The notes beneath the pieces were generated by a model, which worked only from the letters and a program-made list of their open reading frames with translations, ran no database searches and had not been told where the DNA came from. Source: Sphingomonas sp. Leaf230 (GTDB taxonomy: Bacteria; Pseudomonadota; Alphaproteobacteria; Sphingomonadales; Sphingomonadaceae). From it: a stretch of DNA of 64,000 nucleotides. Both the position numbers and the translations under genes were made by a program. The DNA lies in assembly GCF_001421745.1 (NCBI RefSeq), contig NZ_LMKW01000001.1, forward strand, positions 736,464 to 800,463, written 5' to 3'. Below, one piece after another: positions 35,701-44,784 of this stretch. Position 1 is the stretch's first letter, and each line of letters begins with the position of its first letter.

Positions 35701-36003
35701 TTGCAGGCCATAACTCCAGTAGGAGCGCCCGCCGATCAGCCGGATCAGGATGCCTTTCGCGCCCGCCAGCGTCTGTTCGAAGTAGGTGTCGACAGAGAGC
35801 GGGTGCTGGAGCGCGGTCAGGTTGGCGAGGCGCAACGACGGCAACCGGCCTCCGGTGGCATCCGCACGTTTCCAACCCGCGGCGAACGCGCCGAGGTCAC
35901 CGTCGGAGAAGGAGAGAACGACGAGATCCGCGGGGGATTGGGCGAGGTCCTGTGGGACCGCGCTTTCCTCCAGCCCGTGGGTCTCGCGGAACACGACGTG
36001 CAT
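32758..36003 (-). CDS. cobN: cobaltochelatase subunit CobN
   Basis: CobN is the large subunit of the ATP-dependent cobaltochelatase that inserts Co2+ into hydrogenobyrinate a,c-diamide together with CobS and CobT. The 1081-residue protein belongs to the CobN/magnesium chelatase BchH group. It carries segments such as LVHVGAHGTLEWLPGKSVAL near residues 520-540 and RPRIDVTLRVSGLFRDAFP near 795-815. It is shorter than the 1275-residue P. denitrificans enzyme. CobS and CobT are not in the window. It starts 8 bases after cobW. Confidence 0.94.
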   Translation of the reverse strand: MHVVFRETHGLEESAVPQDLAQSPADLVVLSFSDGDLGAFAAGWKRADATGGRLPSLRLANLTALQHPLSVDTYFEQTLAGAKGILIRLIGGRSYWSYGLQQVENLAREKGIALAVLAADGRIDTRLDAASTIPLSTLRRLAHLCDTGGAVAAQAALAQFALAAGIYAGPVTGVRAIAEVGGWQPHDGVTCPAAFHLNATRPRILIVFYRSYLTAADLHPIEALHAELTARGFDVIGLFAPSLKVPDAAGWLSRWVEALKPAAIVNATAFSARGATEITPLDGANVPVFQIALATSDRAAWAGATRGLSPADLAMHVVLPEVDGRLFAGVASFKEAAARDGDLEYTRREHRADPARITAIAARIEAWTRLASKPVADHRLAIILSTYPGKAYQMAHAVGLDALASTLAILADLTEAGYAITPDATELATSRIHWPLAEYRKALAHLPEALRSDLQETWGEPTEDFTFTAIDQGGALVALQPERGRIKQRAEEYHDLSRCPCHAYVAFYLWLRTRGTDALVHVGAHGTLEWLPGKSVALSDACWPEALTGAMPVIYPFIVNDPGEAAQAKRRIGAVTLGHVPPPLERTRTGAGLGRLEALLDEFSNADGLDPARRDRLQRDIRDEATATGLAATLGLDDAQSQADAITRIDTFVCDVKESQYGDGLHIYGRGEHGAGERAGLLSALQGKRVASGPSGSPWRGRADVLPTGRNLYTTDPRAVPSRAAHTQGIKLADELVRRHRQDHGDYPRNLVVDLWASATMRTAGEEFAMALHLLGAEPVWDMQSDRVTGVEILPLANFDRPRIDVTLRVSGLFRDAFPTLCTMFGQTVRALGARDEPSDWNPFVGKPATARVYGPEPGRYGLSMGAAAETYTSEARLTAGQAWLSASSHALDADGEGGQDAFDPVGIRDRVAAADAFVHVQDLPETDLLLAADYAAHEAGFAAAQSVAGGSATVYHLDARDPNHAKARPLNEEIARVVHARAAHPAWVDGMMRHGFRGGAEIAATLDHLGAFAHLASAVRPELIDLYYDATLGRDHVHAFLAAANPDALAAMQARFAALHAADLWPTRRNSILASLDLPA

Positions 36004-36011
36004 CGTGCGCC

Positions 36012-37049
36012 TCAGCCGTCCAGCGCGGCCTTGATGCGGGCCTCGTCGATCCGGTCGTGCTCGGCGATGACCACCAGTTGCGTGCGGCGTGGCTCGTCAG
36101 CGCGCCACGGACGGTCGTACTGCGTACGGACGCGCGCGCCGACAGCCTGGACGAGCAGGCGCATCGGCTTGCCGGTGACGGCGGCATAGCCCTTCACGCG
36201 GAGGATGTCGGCGCTGCGGGCGAGCGCCTCGATCTTTGCGGTCAGGTCCGCCGGGTCGGCGATCTCGCCAAGCTCGACGACGACGCTGTCGAAATCGTCA
36301 TGCTCGTGATCGTCCTCGCCGTCGTGATGCGACGGGCGGCTGGCGATGTCGTCCTCGGCGGCGGCGTTCAGGCCGAGGATCACGCGGGGATCGATGATGC
36401 CGTCGGTCAGGTCGATCACCGGGAGCGGCCGTGCGGACTCCGCGGCGATGACGGCGCGTGCCTTGGCGACGCCTTCGGGGCCGGCAAGATCGACCTTGGT
36501 CAGCAGCACCAGATCGGCGCAGGCAAGCTGATCCTCGAATACTTCAGATAGCGGCGTCTCGTGATCGACGCTGGGGTCGGCGGCGCGCTGGGCGTCGAGC
36601 GCGGCCACGTCTGGGGCGAAGCGACCTGCGGCGACGGCTTCCGCATCGGCGAGCGCGATGACGCCGTCGACGGTGATGCGCGAGCGGATTGCGGGCCAGT
36701 CAAACGCCTTCAGCAGCGGCTTGGGCAGCGCGAGCCCGGAGGTTTCGATCAGGATGTGATCGGGACGCGGATCGAGAGCGAGCAGTGTCTCGACGGTCGG
36801 GATGAAGTCGTCCGCCACCGTGCAGCAGATGCAGCCGTTCGCCAGCTCCACGACGTTCTCGGCCGGACAATCGGGGATCGCGCAGCCTTTCAGGATATCG
36901 CCGTCGATGCCGAGCGTGCCGAATTCGTTGACCACGACCGCGAGGCGGCGGCCGTTCGCGTTGCGGATCAGGTGGCTGATGAGCGTGGTCTTGCCGGCGC
37001 CCAGAAAGCCGGTGACGATGGTAACGGGGACCTTTGAAAGATCGGGCAT
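36012..37049 (-). CDS. cobW: CobW-type metal-chaperone GTPase
   Basis: A 345-residue G3E GTPase thought to supply cobalt to the chelatase. It has the P-loop GFLGAGKTTL near residues 12-21, the metal-binding CICC motif in ANGCICCTV near residues 66-74, and a His/Asp/Glu-rich stretch around residues 240-255. I chose the ATG at 37049, which has AGGAGA 8 bases upstream, over the open frame that continues into the riboswitch leader. It is the first gene after the riboswitch, so the whole cob run probably responds to cobalamin. Confidence 0.92.
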   Translation of the reverse strand: MPDLSKVPVTIVTGFLGAGKTTLISHLIRNANGRRLAVVVNEFGTLGIDGDILKGCAIPDCPAENVVELANGCICCTVADDFIPTVETLLALDPRPDHILIETSGLALPKPLLKAFDWPAIRSRITVDGVIALADAEAVAAGRFAPDVAALDAQRAADPSVDHETPLSEVFEDQLACADLVLLTKVDLAGPEGVAKARAVIAAESARPLPVIDLTDGIIDPRVILGLNAAAEDDIASRPSHHDGEDDHEHDDFDSVVVELGEIADPADLTAKIEALARSADILRVKGYAAVTGKPMRLLVQAVGARVRTQYDRPWRADEPRRTQLVVIAEHDRIDEARIKAALDG

Positions 37050-37163
37050 TGGTATTCTCCTGCGAGCACACGCACGCACGACCATAGGGCCGCACGCGTT
37101 CGTCGCTCAGACGGAGTACCGTGCCGCGACCATCCCCTGGATCGTAGCAAGAGCGACCGTTGC

Positions 37164-37342
37164 GCTGGCAGGTCTCCTGGCTCGCGGGTCGAGGCTCGAC
37201 GTACGCCTTCCCAGGTTTCCCCAGTGGCTGCCCTTCTCTTGAAGGGCGTGTGCGTCTCGCTCACCGCTTACAGTTGCAGGGACAGCCGCGGCATTGGGAG
37301 AGACTCCCGCACCGCATTCCCATTCAAGCCCCGAAAGGCACC
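37164..37342 (-). ncRNA. cobalamin riboswitch of the cob operon
   Basis: On the minus strand the conserved parts are in order: a 5' stem near GGTGCC, the core GCCACTGGGGAAACCTGGGA with AAGGC after it, GCAACTGTAAGCGG, and the B12-box-like GAGCCAGGAGACCTGCC at the 3' end. About 115 bases follow before the cobW start, enough for an expression platform. It should lower cobW-cobF expression when adenosylcobalamin is plentiful. Edges are approximate. Confidence 0.92.
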
Positions 37343-37434
37343 GGCGCGATCTGTGAGGTTCGGTGAAACCGAGCCTCGGGGGTGGGTTAGAGTAATTCCG
37401 AGAGCGTGCCAATTCGCATATCGCTAGTTTCGAA

Positions 37435-37558
37435 TCCTCCCCCGCCAGGGGGAGGTGGCACCGCGGGTGACGGAGGGGGCGGACACGGAACAAACGTGAT
37501 CGCCGTCCTCCCCCTCCGTCTGGCAAGTGCCAGCCACCTCCCCCTGGCGGGGGGGGAT
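37435..37558. repeat. 124-base palindromic repeat, copy A
   Basis: An element bounded by CCTCCCCCGCCAGGGGGAGG and its complement (TCCCCCTGGCGGGG), with inner parts GGTGGCACCGCGGGTGACGG and CCGTCTGGCAAGTGCCAGCC. Read backwards it matches copy B at 45639-45762 closely, so the two are inverted relative to one another. It fills much of the gap between the cobW leader and the NiCoT gene end. No coding frame is present. It could be a MITE- or REP-like element. Confidence 0.8.
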
Positions 37559-37576
37559 CGAAATTGGCCGCGCCAG

Positions 37577-38626
37577 CTACCCGTGCACGACTTCGATCTC
37601 GTCGAAGCGTTTCCAGCGGTAGATCGCGAAGCTCAGGATCCAGCACGCTACGAACAGGCCGATGATCGCGAAGCCGAGGCCGTTGAAGTTTGCACCGAGC
37701 GCCTGCGCCATGTCCCAGATACCGCCGGTCAGGCCGAGCTTGTCACCCAGCAGCGCCAGCGTCTCGATCCCGCCGATCGCGATCGCGACGATCGCGGAGA
37801 TCAAGGTAATCGTGATGTTGTAGTAGAGCTTGCGGATCGGCTTCACGAACGCCCATTCGTAAGCGCCGAGCATGACGACGCCGTCCGCGGTGTCGACCAG
37901 CGCCATGCCGGTCGCGAACAGCACCGGGAGGACAAGGACGACGCCGATCGAGAGGCCGTCGGCGGCCTGGCTTGCTGAGAGGCCGAGGATCGCGACCTCC
38001 GTCGCCGTGTCGAAACCGAGGCCGAACAGGAAACCGAGTGGTGCCATGTGCCAGCTCCGCGTGACCAGCCGGAACATCGGGTGGAACAGACGTGCGAGCA
38101 GGCCGCGGTTGCCTAGCAGCAAATCGAGGTCCTCCTCGACATAAGTGCCGCCGCCCCGGACATGGCCGAAGGTGCGCCAGACCGAGCGCAGGATGATCAA
38201 ATTCATCGCGGCGATCGTAAACAGGAACACGGCGGAGATGACGGTCGCGACCACCCCACCGACTTGCTTGAATGCCTCGAATTGCGACAACGCATTGGCG
38301 GTCAGGGCGATCGCGACGGCCGCGATGAGCACGATGCCGGAATGCCCGATCGCGAACCAGAAGCCGACCGCGATCGGGCGCTGGCCGTCCTGCATGAGTT
38401 TCCGCGTCACGTTGTCGATCGCGGCGATGTGGTCTGCGTCGACCGCGTGGCGGAGGCCGAGGCCCCAGGCGAGCAGCGCGGTGCCCAGCATCAGCGGTTG
38501 CGCGTGGAACAGCGAGAACGCCCAGCACCACGCGGCGATGTTGGCCGCGATCAGGCCTGCGAACATCCAGCCGATGCGCTTTCGGGTCGAACCGCGTGTC
38601 GGTCGTTTCATCGTCAAAGTCGTCAT
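37577..38626 (-). CDS. NiCoT-family nickel/cobalt transporter
   Basis: A 349-residue inner-membrane permease of the HoxN/NixA family. The signature RHAVDADHIAAIDNVTRK lies near residues 65-82 and the second motif GFDTATEVAIL near 205-215. About eight membrane helices are visible. I took the ATG at 38626; the open frame continues upstream through the riboswitch but is not coding there. The cobalamin riboswitch in front and the cob genes behind argue that cobalt is the main cargo. Confidence 0.92.
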   Translation of the reverse strand: MTTLTMKRPTRGSTRKRIGWMFAGLIAANIAAWCWAFSLFHAQPLMLGTALLAWGLGLRHAVDADHIAAIDNVTRKLMQDGQRPIAVGFWFAIGHSGIVLIAAVAIALTANALSQFEAFKQVGGVVATVISAVFLFTIAAMNLIILRSVWRTFGHVRGGGTYVEEDLDLLLGNRGLLARLFHPMFRLVTRSWHMAPLGFLFGLGFDTATEVAILGLSASQAADGLSIGVVLVLPVLFATGMALVDTADGVVMLGAYEWAFVKPIRKLYYNITITLISAIVAIAIGGIETLALLGDKLGLTGGIWDMAQALGANFNGLGFAIIGLFVACWILSFAIYRWKRFDEIEVVHG

Positions 38627-38821
38627 GCACAAACCCCGCAGCGTCCGACGAGGACCGGGGCCTGCCGCGAACGGCCCGGCCATGCGACGACCGGACGCCA
38701 TGAGCGACCGACGCACGACGCCGATGCGGCCCCTGCCGCACTGTCGTCGCTCAGCCAGTGTCACGCAGGCGGCGTTCACCGTGCCTCGGCCACCCCCTGG
38801 ACCGGGACAAGAGCGACCAGA

Positions 38822-39006
38822 CGCCGGCAGGTCTCCTGGCTCGCGGGTCAAAGCTTCTCGCCACGCCTTCCCAGGTCGTCGACCCAGTGGCTGCCCTCGC
38901 GAAAAGGGCTCGTGCGTCTCGCTCACCGCTTACAGTTGCAGGGACAGCCGCGGCATGGGACGGCGAACCGTCCGCACCGCATTCCCAATCAAGCCCTTCC
39001 GGGCAC
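38822..39006 (-). ncRNA. cobalamin riboswitch of the cobalt transporter gene
   Basis: The minus strand carries the same blocks as the one at 37164: GCAACTGTAAGCGG, the GCCACTGGGTCGACGACCTGGGA core and the GAGCCAGGAGACCTGCC box. It lies 195 bases before the transporter start. The two riboswitches share long identical blocks and lie in direct orientation 1.5 kb apart. The 460 bases between the transporter start and the oligopeptidase gene end (38627-39086) hold this element and its leader only. Confidence 0.92.
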
Positions 39007-39086
39007 CGACGCGATCACGGGAAACGGCTGCAAGCCGCGTCCCGCGTGTTCGGTACCCTGCTTTGGGTCGCGTGCCAACGGTCGCG

Positions 39087-41195
39087 CTATTTCGCCAAGC
39101 CGAGCTGTTGCAGCATGAACGCCTGCCATTCCGAATTCTGGCGATAGCGTTCGAACCGGCCGGACTTGCCGCCATGCCCGGCCTCCATGTTGACGCGGAA
39201 CAGCAGCGGGTTCTTGTCGGTCTTCAATTCGCGAAGTTTCGCTACCCATTTGGTCGGCTCGTAATATTGGACCTGGCTGTCCCATAGCCCGGTGCCGACA
39301 TACAGCGCGGGATAGGCCTTCGCCTTGACGTTGTCGTAGGGCGAATAGCTCAGCATATAGTCGTACGACGCCTTCTGCGCGGGGTTGCCCCATTCGTCGT
39401 ACTCGAACGTCGTCAGCGGGATCGACGCGTCGAGCATCGTCGTCACCACGTCGACGAACGGCACCTGCGCGATGATCAGCTTGTAGTCGGCGGGCGCCAT
39501 GTTCGCGACGCCGCCCATCAGCAGCCCGCCCGCGCTGCCGCCCATCGCCGCGACGCGGTCCTTCGCGGCGTATTTCTGCGCGACGAGATAGCGGGAGACG
39601 TCGATGAAGTCGGTGAAGCTGTTCTTCTTGTTGAGCAGATGCCCGTCGTCATACCAGCCGCGCCCCATCTCCTGCCCGCCGCGGATATGCGCGATCGCGT
39701 AGATCACGCCGCGATCGAGCAGGCCGATGCGGCCGGGATCGACTGCCGGGTCACTGGAGATTCCGTAGCTGCCATAGGCGTATTGGAAGAGCGGCGCGGT
39801 GCCGTCGCGCTTGGTGCCCTTGGCATAGACCAGCGACACGGGGATCCGCGTGCCGTCACGCGCGGGCGCCCAGACGCGTTCGGTGACGTATTTCGCGGGG
39901 TCGTAGCCCGGCACCGGGGCGACCTTGAGAATGCGGCGTTCGCCGGTCTTCGCGTTGACCTCGTAGGTCGTGGTCGGCGTGACGAGCGAGCCGTAGGTGT
40001 AGCGAACCCACGGCGTCGCGGTCTCCTCGTTGACGTCGAGCGACATGCGATAGGCAGGTTCGTCCGCCGTCACCGGCGTCGACTTGCCTGCATCGTTCAG
40101 CACGCGGATCATCCGGTTGCCGCCCTCGCGCTGGTCGATCGCGACGAACCCGTCGAACGGTTTGAAGCCTTCGATGAAGACGGTGTCGCTGGCGGGGGTC
40201 AGGTCGCGCCACGCCGCCGTGCCCTTGGCCAGATCGGCGTCGGCGACGGTGACGAGCTTGTAGTTTTTTGCGGCCTTGTTGGTGCGGATGATCCAGCGGT
40301 TGCCGATATGATCTGCACTGTAGCGAAACTCCCGCGCACGCAGTGCGACGATCGTGAAGCTGGTCGGGGCGGCAGCCGGTGCGCAGCGTTGCTCGTCGCT
40401 GACCGTGCTGCTTACGCCGATGCAGACGAACTTGTCGTCGGCTGTGCGCGAGACGCCCATCGAATAGGTGTCGTCCTTCTCCTCGTATAGCAGCCGATCG
40501 CTGGTGACGGGCGTGCCGAGGACATGCGCCTTCACGCGGTAGCCACGCAGCGTGACCGGGTCCTTCTCGACATAGAGGAGGGTCTTGTTGTCGTCTGCCC
40601 AGACGACGTTCGGCTCTATGTTCGAGACGGTGTCGGCGATCGTCGCACGGGTCGCGAGGTCCTTGACCTTGAGGACATATTGGCGGCGCCCGACGGTATC
40701 TTCGGCCCAGGCAACGCGGCGGTTATCGGGGCTCACTGCCCAGTCACTCAGCGCGAAGAAGCTGTGGCCCTTCGCCATCGCCGGCTCGTCGAACAGCGTT
40801 TCGGCGGGCGCGGTGCGGCTGCCCTTGCGGCGTTCGAGGATCGGATAGTCCGCGCCGGTCTGGAACCGCGAGCCGTAATAATAGCCGTTCTTCGCATACG
40901 GGACCGAGCTGTCGTCCTGCTTGATGTGCGAGACGGTCTCTTCGTAGAGCTTGGCCTGGAGCGGTTTCAGCGACGCGAGTTGCGCATCGGCATAGGCGTT
41001 CTCGGCGGCGAGATAGGCGAGCATCTCCGGGTTCTTCCGCGTGTCGTCGCGCAGCCAGTATTAATCGTCCTCGCGCGCGCCGTTCGGCGAGGTCACCTGG
41101 AACGACTTCTTCGCGACGCGCGGCGGCTGGACCTGCGCAACCGCCGCGGTCGAGACCAGCGCTACGCCGGCCAGCATCATGTACCGTATCGTCAT
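39087..41195 (-). pseudogene. ptrB: oligopeptidase B (S9A) interrupted by an in-frame TAA
   Basis: The frame from the ATG at 41195 encodes a signal peptide (MTIRYMMLAGVALVSTAAVA), then 22 residues leading to the family's conserved DDYYWLRDD block. At 41061-41063 the first Tyr codon is TAA, so the sequence reads DD-stop-YWLRDD. After it the frame is intact for 650 residues, with catalytic Ser in GGSAGGLLMGG, Asp in GTGLWDSQVQY and His in EAGHGGKSGR. One substitution would restore the full gene. Restart at the ATG at 41024 would drop the export signal and the first propeller part. It is either a young pseudogene or a base-calling error. The start overlaps the upstream peptidase stop by ATGA. 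Confidence 0.85.
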
Positions 41196-43267
41196 TGTGC
41201 GGCTCCCTGTGTCGGCGTCGTTGCGCCTGCCGGCTTCCGGTATCGATCGAACCAGGCGATGATCGCCGACGCCTTGGCTGCTGATTGCGACGGGCGAGCG
41301 GCGAGGCCGCCGTGGCTCGCGCCCGGCACCTTCACCAGCGCGGTCGGTACGCCACGGATCTGCAGCGCCGCGTAATATTGCTCGGACTCGCTGACCGGCG
41401 TCCGGTAATCGTCACCCCCGACCACCACCAGGGTCGGCGTCTTGACGTTGCCGACCAAGCTCAGCGGCGAGCGGTTCCAATAGCTCATCGGATCCTCCCA
41501 CGGCAGCTTGGTGAACCAGTAGCGCGAGGTGAACAGCGTGTTGTCCATCGTCAGCGCCTCGCTGATCCAGTTGATCACCGGCTTCTGCGTCGCGGCGGCC
41601 TTGAACCGGTCGGTCTTGCCGACGATCCACGCGGTCAACAGCCCGCCGCCCGAGCCGCCGGTCACGAACAGATTGTCCGGATCGGCGGTACCGTCCTTGA
41701 TCGCCGCGTCGACCGAGGCGATCAGGTCGTCGTAATCGGCAGCCGGGTAGGTCTTGTCGATGAGGTTCGCGAACTCGGCGCCGTAGGAGGTCGAGCCCCT
41801 CGGGTTGGTCCAGAGGACTGCGTACCCGGCGGCGGCGTAGAGCTGCATGTCCGTCGCGAAGCCGGGGCCGTACGCGGCGTTCGGGCCGCCGTGGATTTCG
41901 AGGATCAGCGGTACGCGCTGGCCTGCGGCACGGCCCGGCGGGGTCGCGAGCCAGGCGTCGATCGGGCGACCATCGGGCGCGGTCACCGCGATCTTCCGGA
42001 CCTGCGCGAGCGCCTTCGATCCGGTCAGCACTGCGTTGAGCGTCGTCAGGCGGCGGGGTTTACCGCCCGCCAGCACCCAGACGTCGGCAGGCGTGCTCGC
42101 ATCGCCGCCGGTATAGGCGATCGTGCCGCCCTTCGAGACCGAGAACTCGCCGCCGGTATAGGGCCGGTCGAGCCCGCCCCCCGCGACGTTGTCGATCAGC
42201 GGCGTGACGCGACCATCGACCCCGACGCGCGCGACGCGGCGTTGGCCGTGGTCGTCATAGCTCGCATACAGGCTGCGGCCGTCAGCGGACCACACCGCGT
42301 CCTCGATCGCGCGGTCGAGCGTCGCGGTGAGCGAGTGCGGCGAGGCGGCGTCACGGTCGCCGACATAGAGCTGCGTGTTCTCGTAGCTGCGGCGCTTGTC
42401 GTCGAAACCGAGCCACGCGATCTTCGCGCCATCCGGCGACACGCGGGGCTGCGCGTCGGGGCCATCGCGGGTCGTCAGCGTCCGGATCGTGCCGCGGTTC
42501 GTATCGACCGCGATCACGTCGGAATTCATCACCTGGCGGTCGGCGGCGGGACCACGGATCGCGGCGAAGACGATGCTGCGGCCGTCTGGCGTCCAAGACA
42601 GCGGGCCGCCGTCGTCGAACTTGCCGTATGTCAGTTGCCGCGCGGCACCGCCGTCGGCGCCGACCACGAAGAGGTGATCGTAGCCCGGCTTTACATAGCC
42701 CGGCCCGTCGTTGCGATAGTTGACCCGGTCGATGATCGTCAGCGGCTCGGCCCATTTGGCACCCTCGGGCTTGGGCGGCTGCGTACCGAGCTTGGTCCCC
42801 TCGCCTGCTACCGTGGCGATATAGGCGAGCTTGGTCCCGTCCGGCGACCAAGCGAGCGCCTGCGGGTCGCCGGGGAAACTTGTGATCCGCGCGCTTTGGG
42901 CGCCGCCGATCCATCGGACGAACAACTGCGATCCCTCACCGTCGCGCGCGGCGTAGGCAATACGCGCCCCGTCGGGTGACCAGCGCGGGCTGCTGCCGTC
43001 CGTGGCGAATGGCGTCTGGCGACCGCTCGCGACGTCGATCAGCCACAGCGAGGACTTCATCGTGTCGGTCATCACGTCGCCGGTGCGGCGGACATAGGCG
43101 ATCGTCTTGCCGTCCGGGCTAATCTGCGGGGCGGCCGCGATCGTCAGGCCGAACAAGTCGCTCCCGGTGAAGCTCCGCGTCGGGCCGTCGGGCACGGGGG
43201 CGGCCGGTTGTTGCTGGGCATAGGCCGGCGTCGCCGCGAGCAGGAGGAGGGCAAGGGTCAAGCGCAA
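41192..43267 (-). CDS. S9-family serine peptidase (DPP/acylaminoacyl-peptidase type), exported
   Basis: A 691-residue secreted peptidase with signal peptide MRLTLALLLLAATPAYAQQ, read from a TTG start at 43267 that has AAGGAG upstream. Residues 40-420 form a beta-propeller with TolB-like WSPDG repeats. The alpha/beta-hydrolase domain carries the Ser in GGSGGGLLTAWI near residue 538, Asp in VGGDDYRTP and His in PGASHGGLAARPSQS. It overlaps the next gene (oligopeptidase B) by four bases, so the two were built as an operon for peptide breakdown. Confidence 0.9.
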   Translation of the reverse strand: MRLTLALLLLAATPAYAQQQPAAPVPDGPTRSFTGSDLFGLTIAAAPQISPDGKTIAYVRRTGDVMTDTMKSSLWLIDVASGRQTPFATDGSSPRWSPDGARIAYAARDGEGSQLFVRWIGGAQSARITSFPGDPQALAWSPDGTKLAYIATVAGEGTKLGTQPPKPEGAKWAEPLTIIDRVNYRNDGPGYVKPGYDHLFVVGADGGAARQLTYGKFDDGGPLSWTPDGRSIVFAAIRGPAADRQVMNSDVIAVDTNRGTIRTLTTRDGPDAQPRVSPDGAKIAWLGFDDKRRSYENTQLYVGDRDAASPHSLTATLDRAIEDAVWSADGRSLYASYDDHGQRRVARVGVDGRVTPLIDNVAGGGLDRPYTGGEFSVSKGGTIAYTGGDASTPADVWVLAGGKPRRLTTLNAVLTGSKALAQVRKIAVTAPDGRPIDAWLATPPGRAAGQRVPLILEIHGGPNAAYGPGFATDMQLYAAAGYAVLWTNPRGSTSYGAEFANLIDKTYPAADYDDLIASVDAAIKDGTADPDNLFVTGGSGGGLLTAWIVGKTDRFKAAATQKPVINWISEALTMDNTLFTSRYWFTKLPWEDPMSYWNRSPLSLVGNVKTPTLVVVGGDDYRTPVSESEQYYAALQIRGVPTALVKVPGASHGGLAARPSQSAAKASAIIAWFDRYRKPAGATTPTQGAAQ

Positions 43268-43309
43268 CGAACGGCTCCTTCGAATGAACCGCGCGAAGAT
43301 GACACACTA

Positions 43310-44680
43310 TTACGGGGTGGCAAGCGGTACGAACGTCACCGGCAAACCATCCTTCGGGCGCGGGATCGGGAAGACCTGCCACGCATCGCCGCTGCCCGCC
43401 GGCGCCTCGATCCGGTAGCGCGTGAGCAGATGCGCGATCAGCAGTCGCATCTGCATCGTCGCGAAGTGCAGCCCGATGCACATATGCGCGCCGCCGCCAA
43501 ACGGCACCCACGCAAAACGGTGCCGCCCTTTTGACGCCTCGGGCGTGAACCGCATCGGGTCGAACTTGTCCGGATCGGGCCAGTGCTCGGCCATCCGGTG
43601 GGTATAGGTGATGCCCGTGCCGACGCTCGTCCCGGCGGGAATGTCATATTCACCGAAGCTGAAATCCTTCAGCGCGCGCCGTGGTATCGACGGGACCGGC
43701 GGCATCATCCGCAGCGACTCCTTGAACGCGTATTCGGTGAGGATGAGGCGATCGAGTTGCTCGGTCAGCGGCACCGACGGATCGAGCGCGGCGACCTCTT
43801 CGCGCAGCCGCTCCTGCCACTCCGGGTTGCGCGCGAGCAGCATCACGAGGCTGGTCGCGGACGAGGTGATGGTGTCGTGCGCGGCCATCATCAGGAAGTT
43901 CATGTGGTCGGCGATCGCCAGCGCGGTCAGCGGCGCGCCGTCGTCATCGGTCGCGCGGCAGAACTGCGAGAAGAAATCCTGGCCGTCGCCGCTCCGCCGC
44001 GCCGGAATTTCGCGCTCGAAGAAGTCGACCAGATAGGCGCGGGCACGCACGCCCTTGCGCATCTGTGTGCCGGGCCAGGGCTTGCGGATCGGCGAGACGC
44101 TCGCCTGCACCTCGTCGACGAACGCTTGGTTGATCCGGTCCGCCTCCGCGCCGAGTGGCACGCCGAGGAAGCTCGTCGCGGCGAGATCGAGCGTGAGCTT
44201 TTTCACCACATCGTAGAAGCGCAAGGTCTGCCCCGCCCAGCCGCCGATCGCGGACTCGATCCCAGCATCGAGTTCGGTCGCGTAATGCCGCATCGGTTCA
44301 GGCTTGAACGCAACCGACAACGCCTTCCGGTCGGCGCGGTGCTTGTCGAAATCCATCAGCATCAGGCCGCGCGGGAACAGCATGTTGAGGAGCGGTCCCC
44401 AGCCCTGTTCGGATGAGAAGATCTTGTCGCGGTCGAACAGGACCAGTTCGTTCGCATCGGGACCAAGCAGGTTGACGCCGGTCCCGCCGAGCGCGCGATT
44501 GCGATAGATCGGGCCGTAGCGCGCCGCCATGCTCTCCGAAAACGCGATCGGATCGGCCAGCAATTTGAAGGTGTTGCCAACGAACGGCAGGCCGTTGCTC
44601 CCCGGAATATGATCGAGCGCGCCCTTGGGCTGGCGCGGAAGCCAGTGCGGGCTGGCGTTCTGCAACATGGCGTGGCTCAT
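43310..44680 (-). CDS. cytochrome P450
   Basis: A 456-residue soluble P450. The heme-binding FGGGAHMCIGLHFA lies near residues 392-405 with the Cys ligand near 400. The I-helix oxygen site is MMAAHDTITSS near residue 254 and the K-helix is KESLRMMPP. The ATG at 44680 has AGGATC upstream. It has no attached reductase, and no ferredoxin gene is nearby. It is divergent from an SDR gene and belongs to a catabolic island with GMC, ALDH and acyl-CoA genes. An initial hydroxylation of a hydrophobic substrate is the likely task. Confidence 0.92.
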   Translation of the reverse strand: MSHAMLQNASPHWLPRQPKGALDHIPGSNGLPFVGNTFKLLADPIAFSESMAARYGPIYRNRALGGTGVNLLGPDANELVLFDRDKIFSSEQGWGPLLNMLFPRGLMLMDFDKHRADRKALSVAFKPEPMRHYATELDAGIESAIGGWAGQTLRFYDVVKKLTLDLAATSFLGVPLGAEADRINQAFVDEVQASVSPIRKPWPGTQMRKGVRARAYLVDFFEREIPARRSGDGQDFFSQFCRATDDDGAPLTALAIADHMNFLMMAAHDTITSSATSLVMLLARNPEWQERLREEVAALDPSVPLTEQLDRLILTEYAFKESLRMMPPVPSIPRRALKDFSFGEYDIPAGTSVGTGITYTHRMAEHWPDPDKFDPMRFTPEASKGRHRFAWVPFGGGAHMCIGLHFATMQMRLLIAHLLTRYRIEAPAGSGDAWQVFPIPRPKDGLPVTFVPLATP

Positions 44681-44703
44681 CGTCGGATCCTCAGCGACAT
44701 GCC

Positions 44704-44716
44704 GGCTTGGCAAGCC
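44704..44716. promoter_or_regulatory. putative TetR operator between P450 and SDR genes
   Basis: GGCTTGGCAAGCC is a perfect 6-1-6 palindrome in the 104-base divergent gap. An outer pair ATGCCGG (44699) and CCGGCAT (44724) surrounds it. The core differs by one base from GCTTGACAAGC at 48021-48031, at the beginning of the TetR gene. The shared sequence suggests a common regulator. Confidence 0.45.
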
Positions 44717-44784
44717 TCGAATACCGGCATAACTATTGTTCTGCAACCGGGGCGCGGACCTCGGGGCTTTGACAGGAGAGATGC

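Noticed and set aside
37050..37434. Short minus and plus open frames across the cobW leader
   Set aside because: They coincide with the riboswitch; the similar MSETH start seen in both leaders comes from the conserved RNA sequence.
38627..38926. N-terminal extension of the NiCoT frame through the riboswitch
   Set aside because: The part codes for no transporter-like segment and coincides with the riboswitch and its leader, so the ATG at 38626 is the sensible start.
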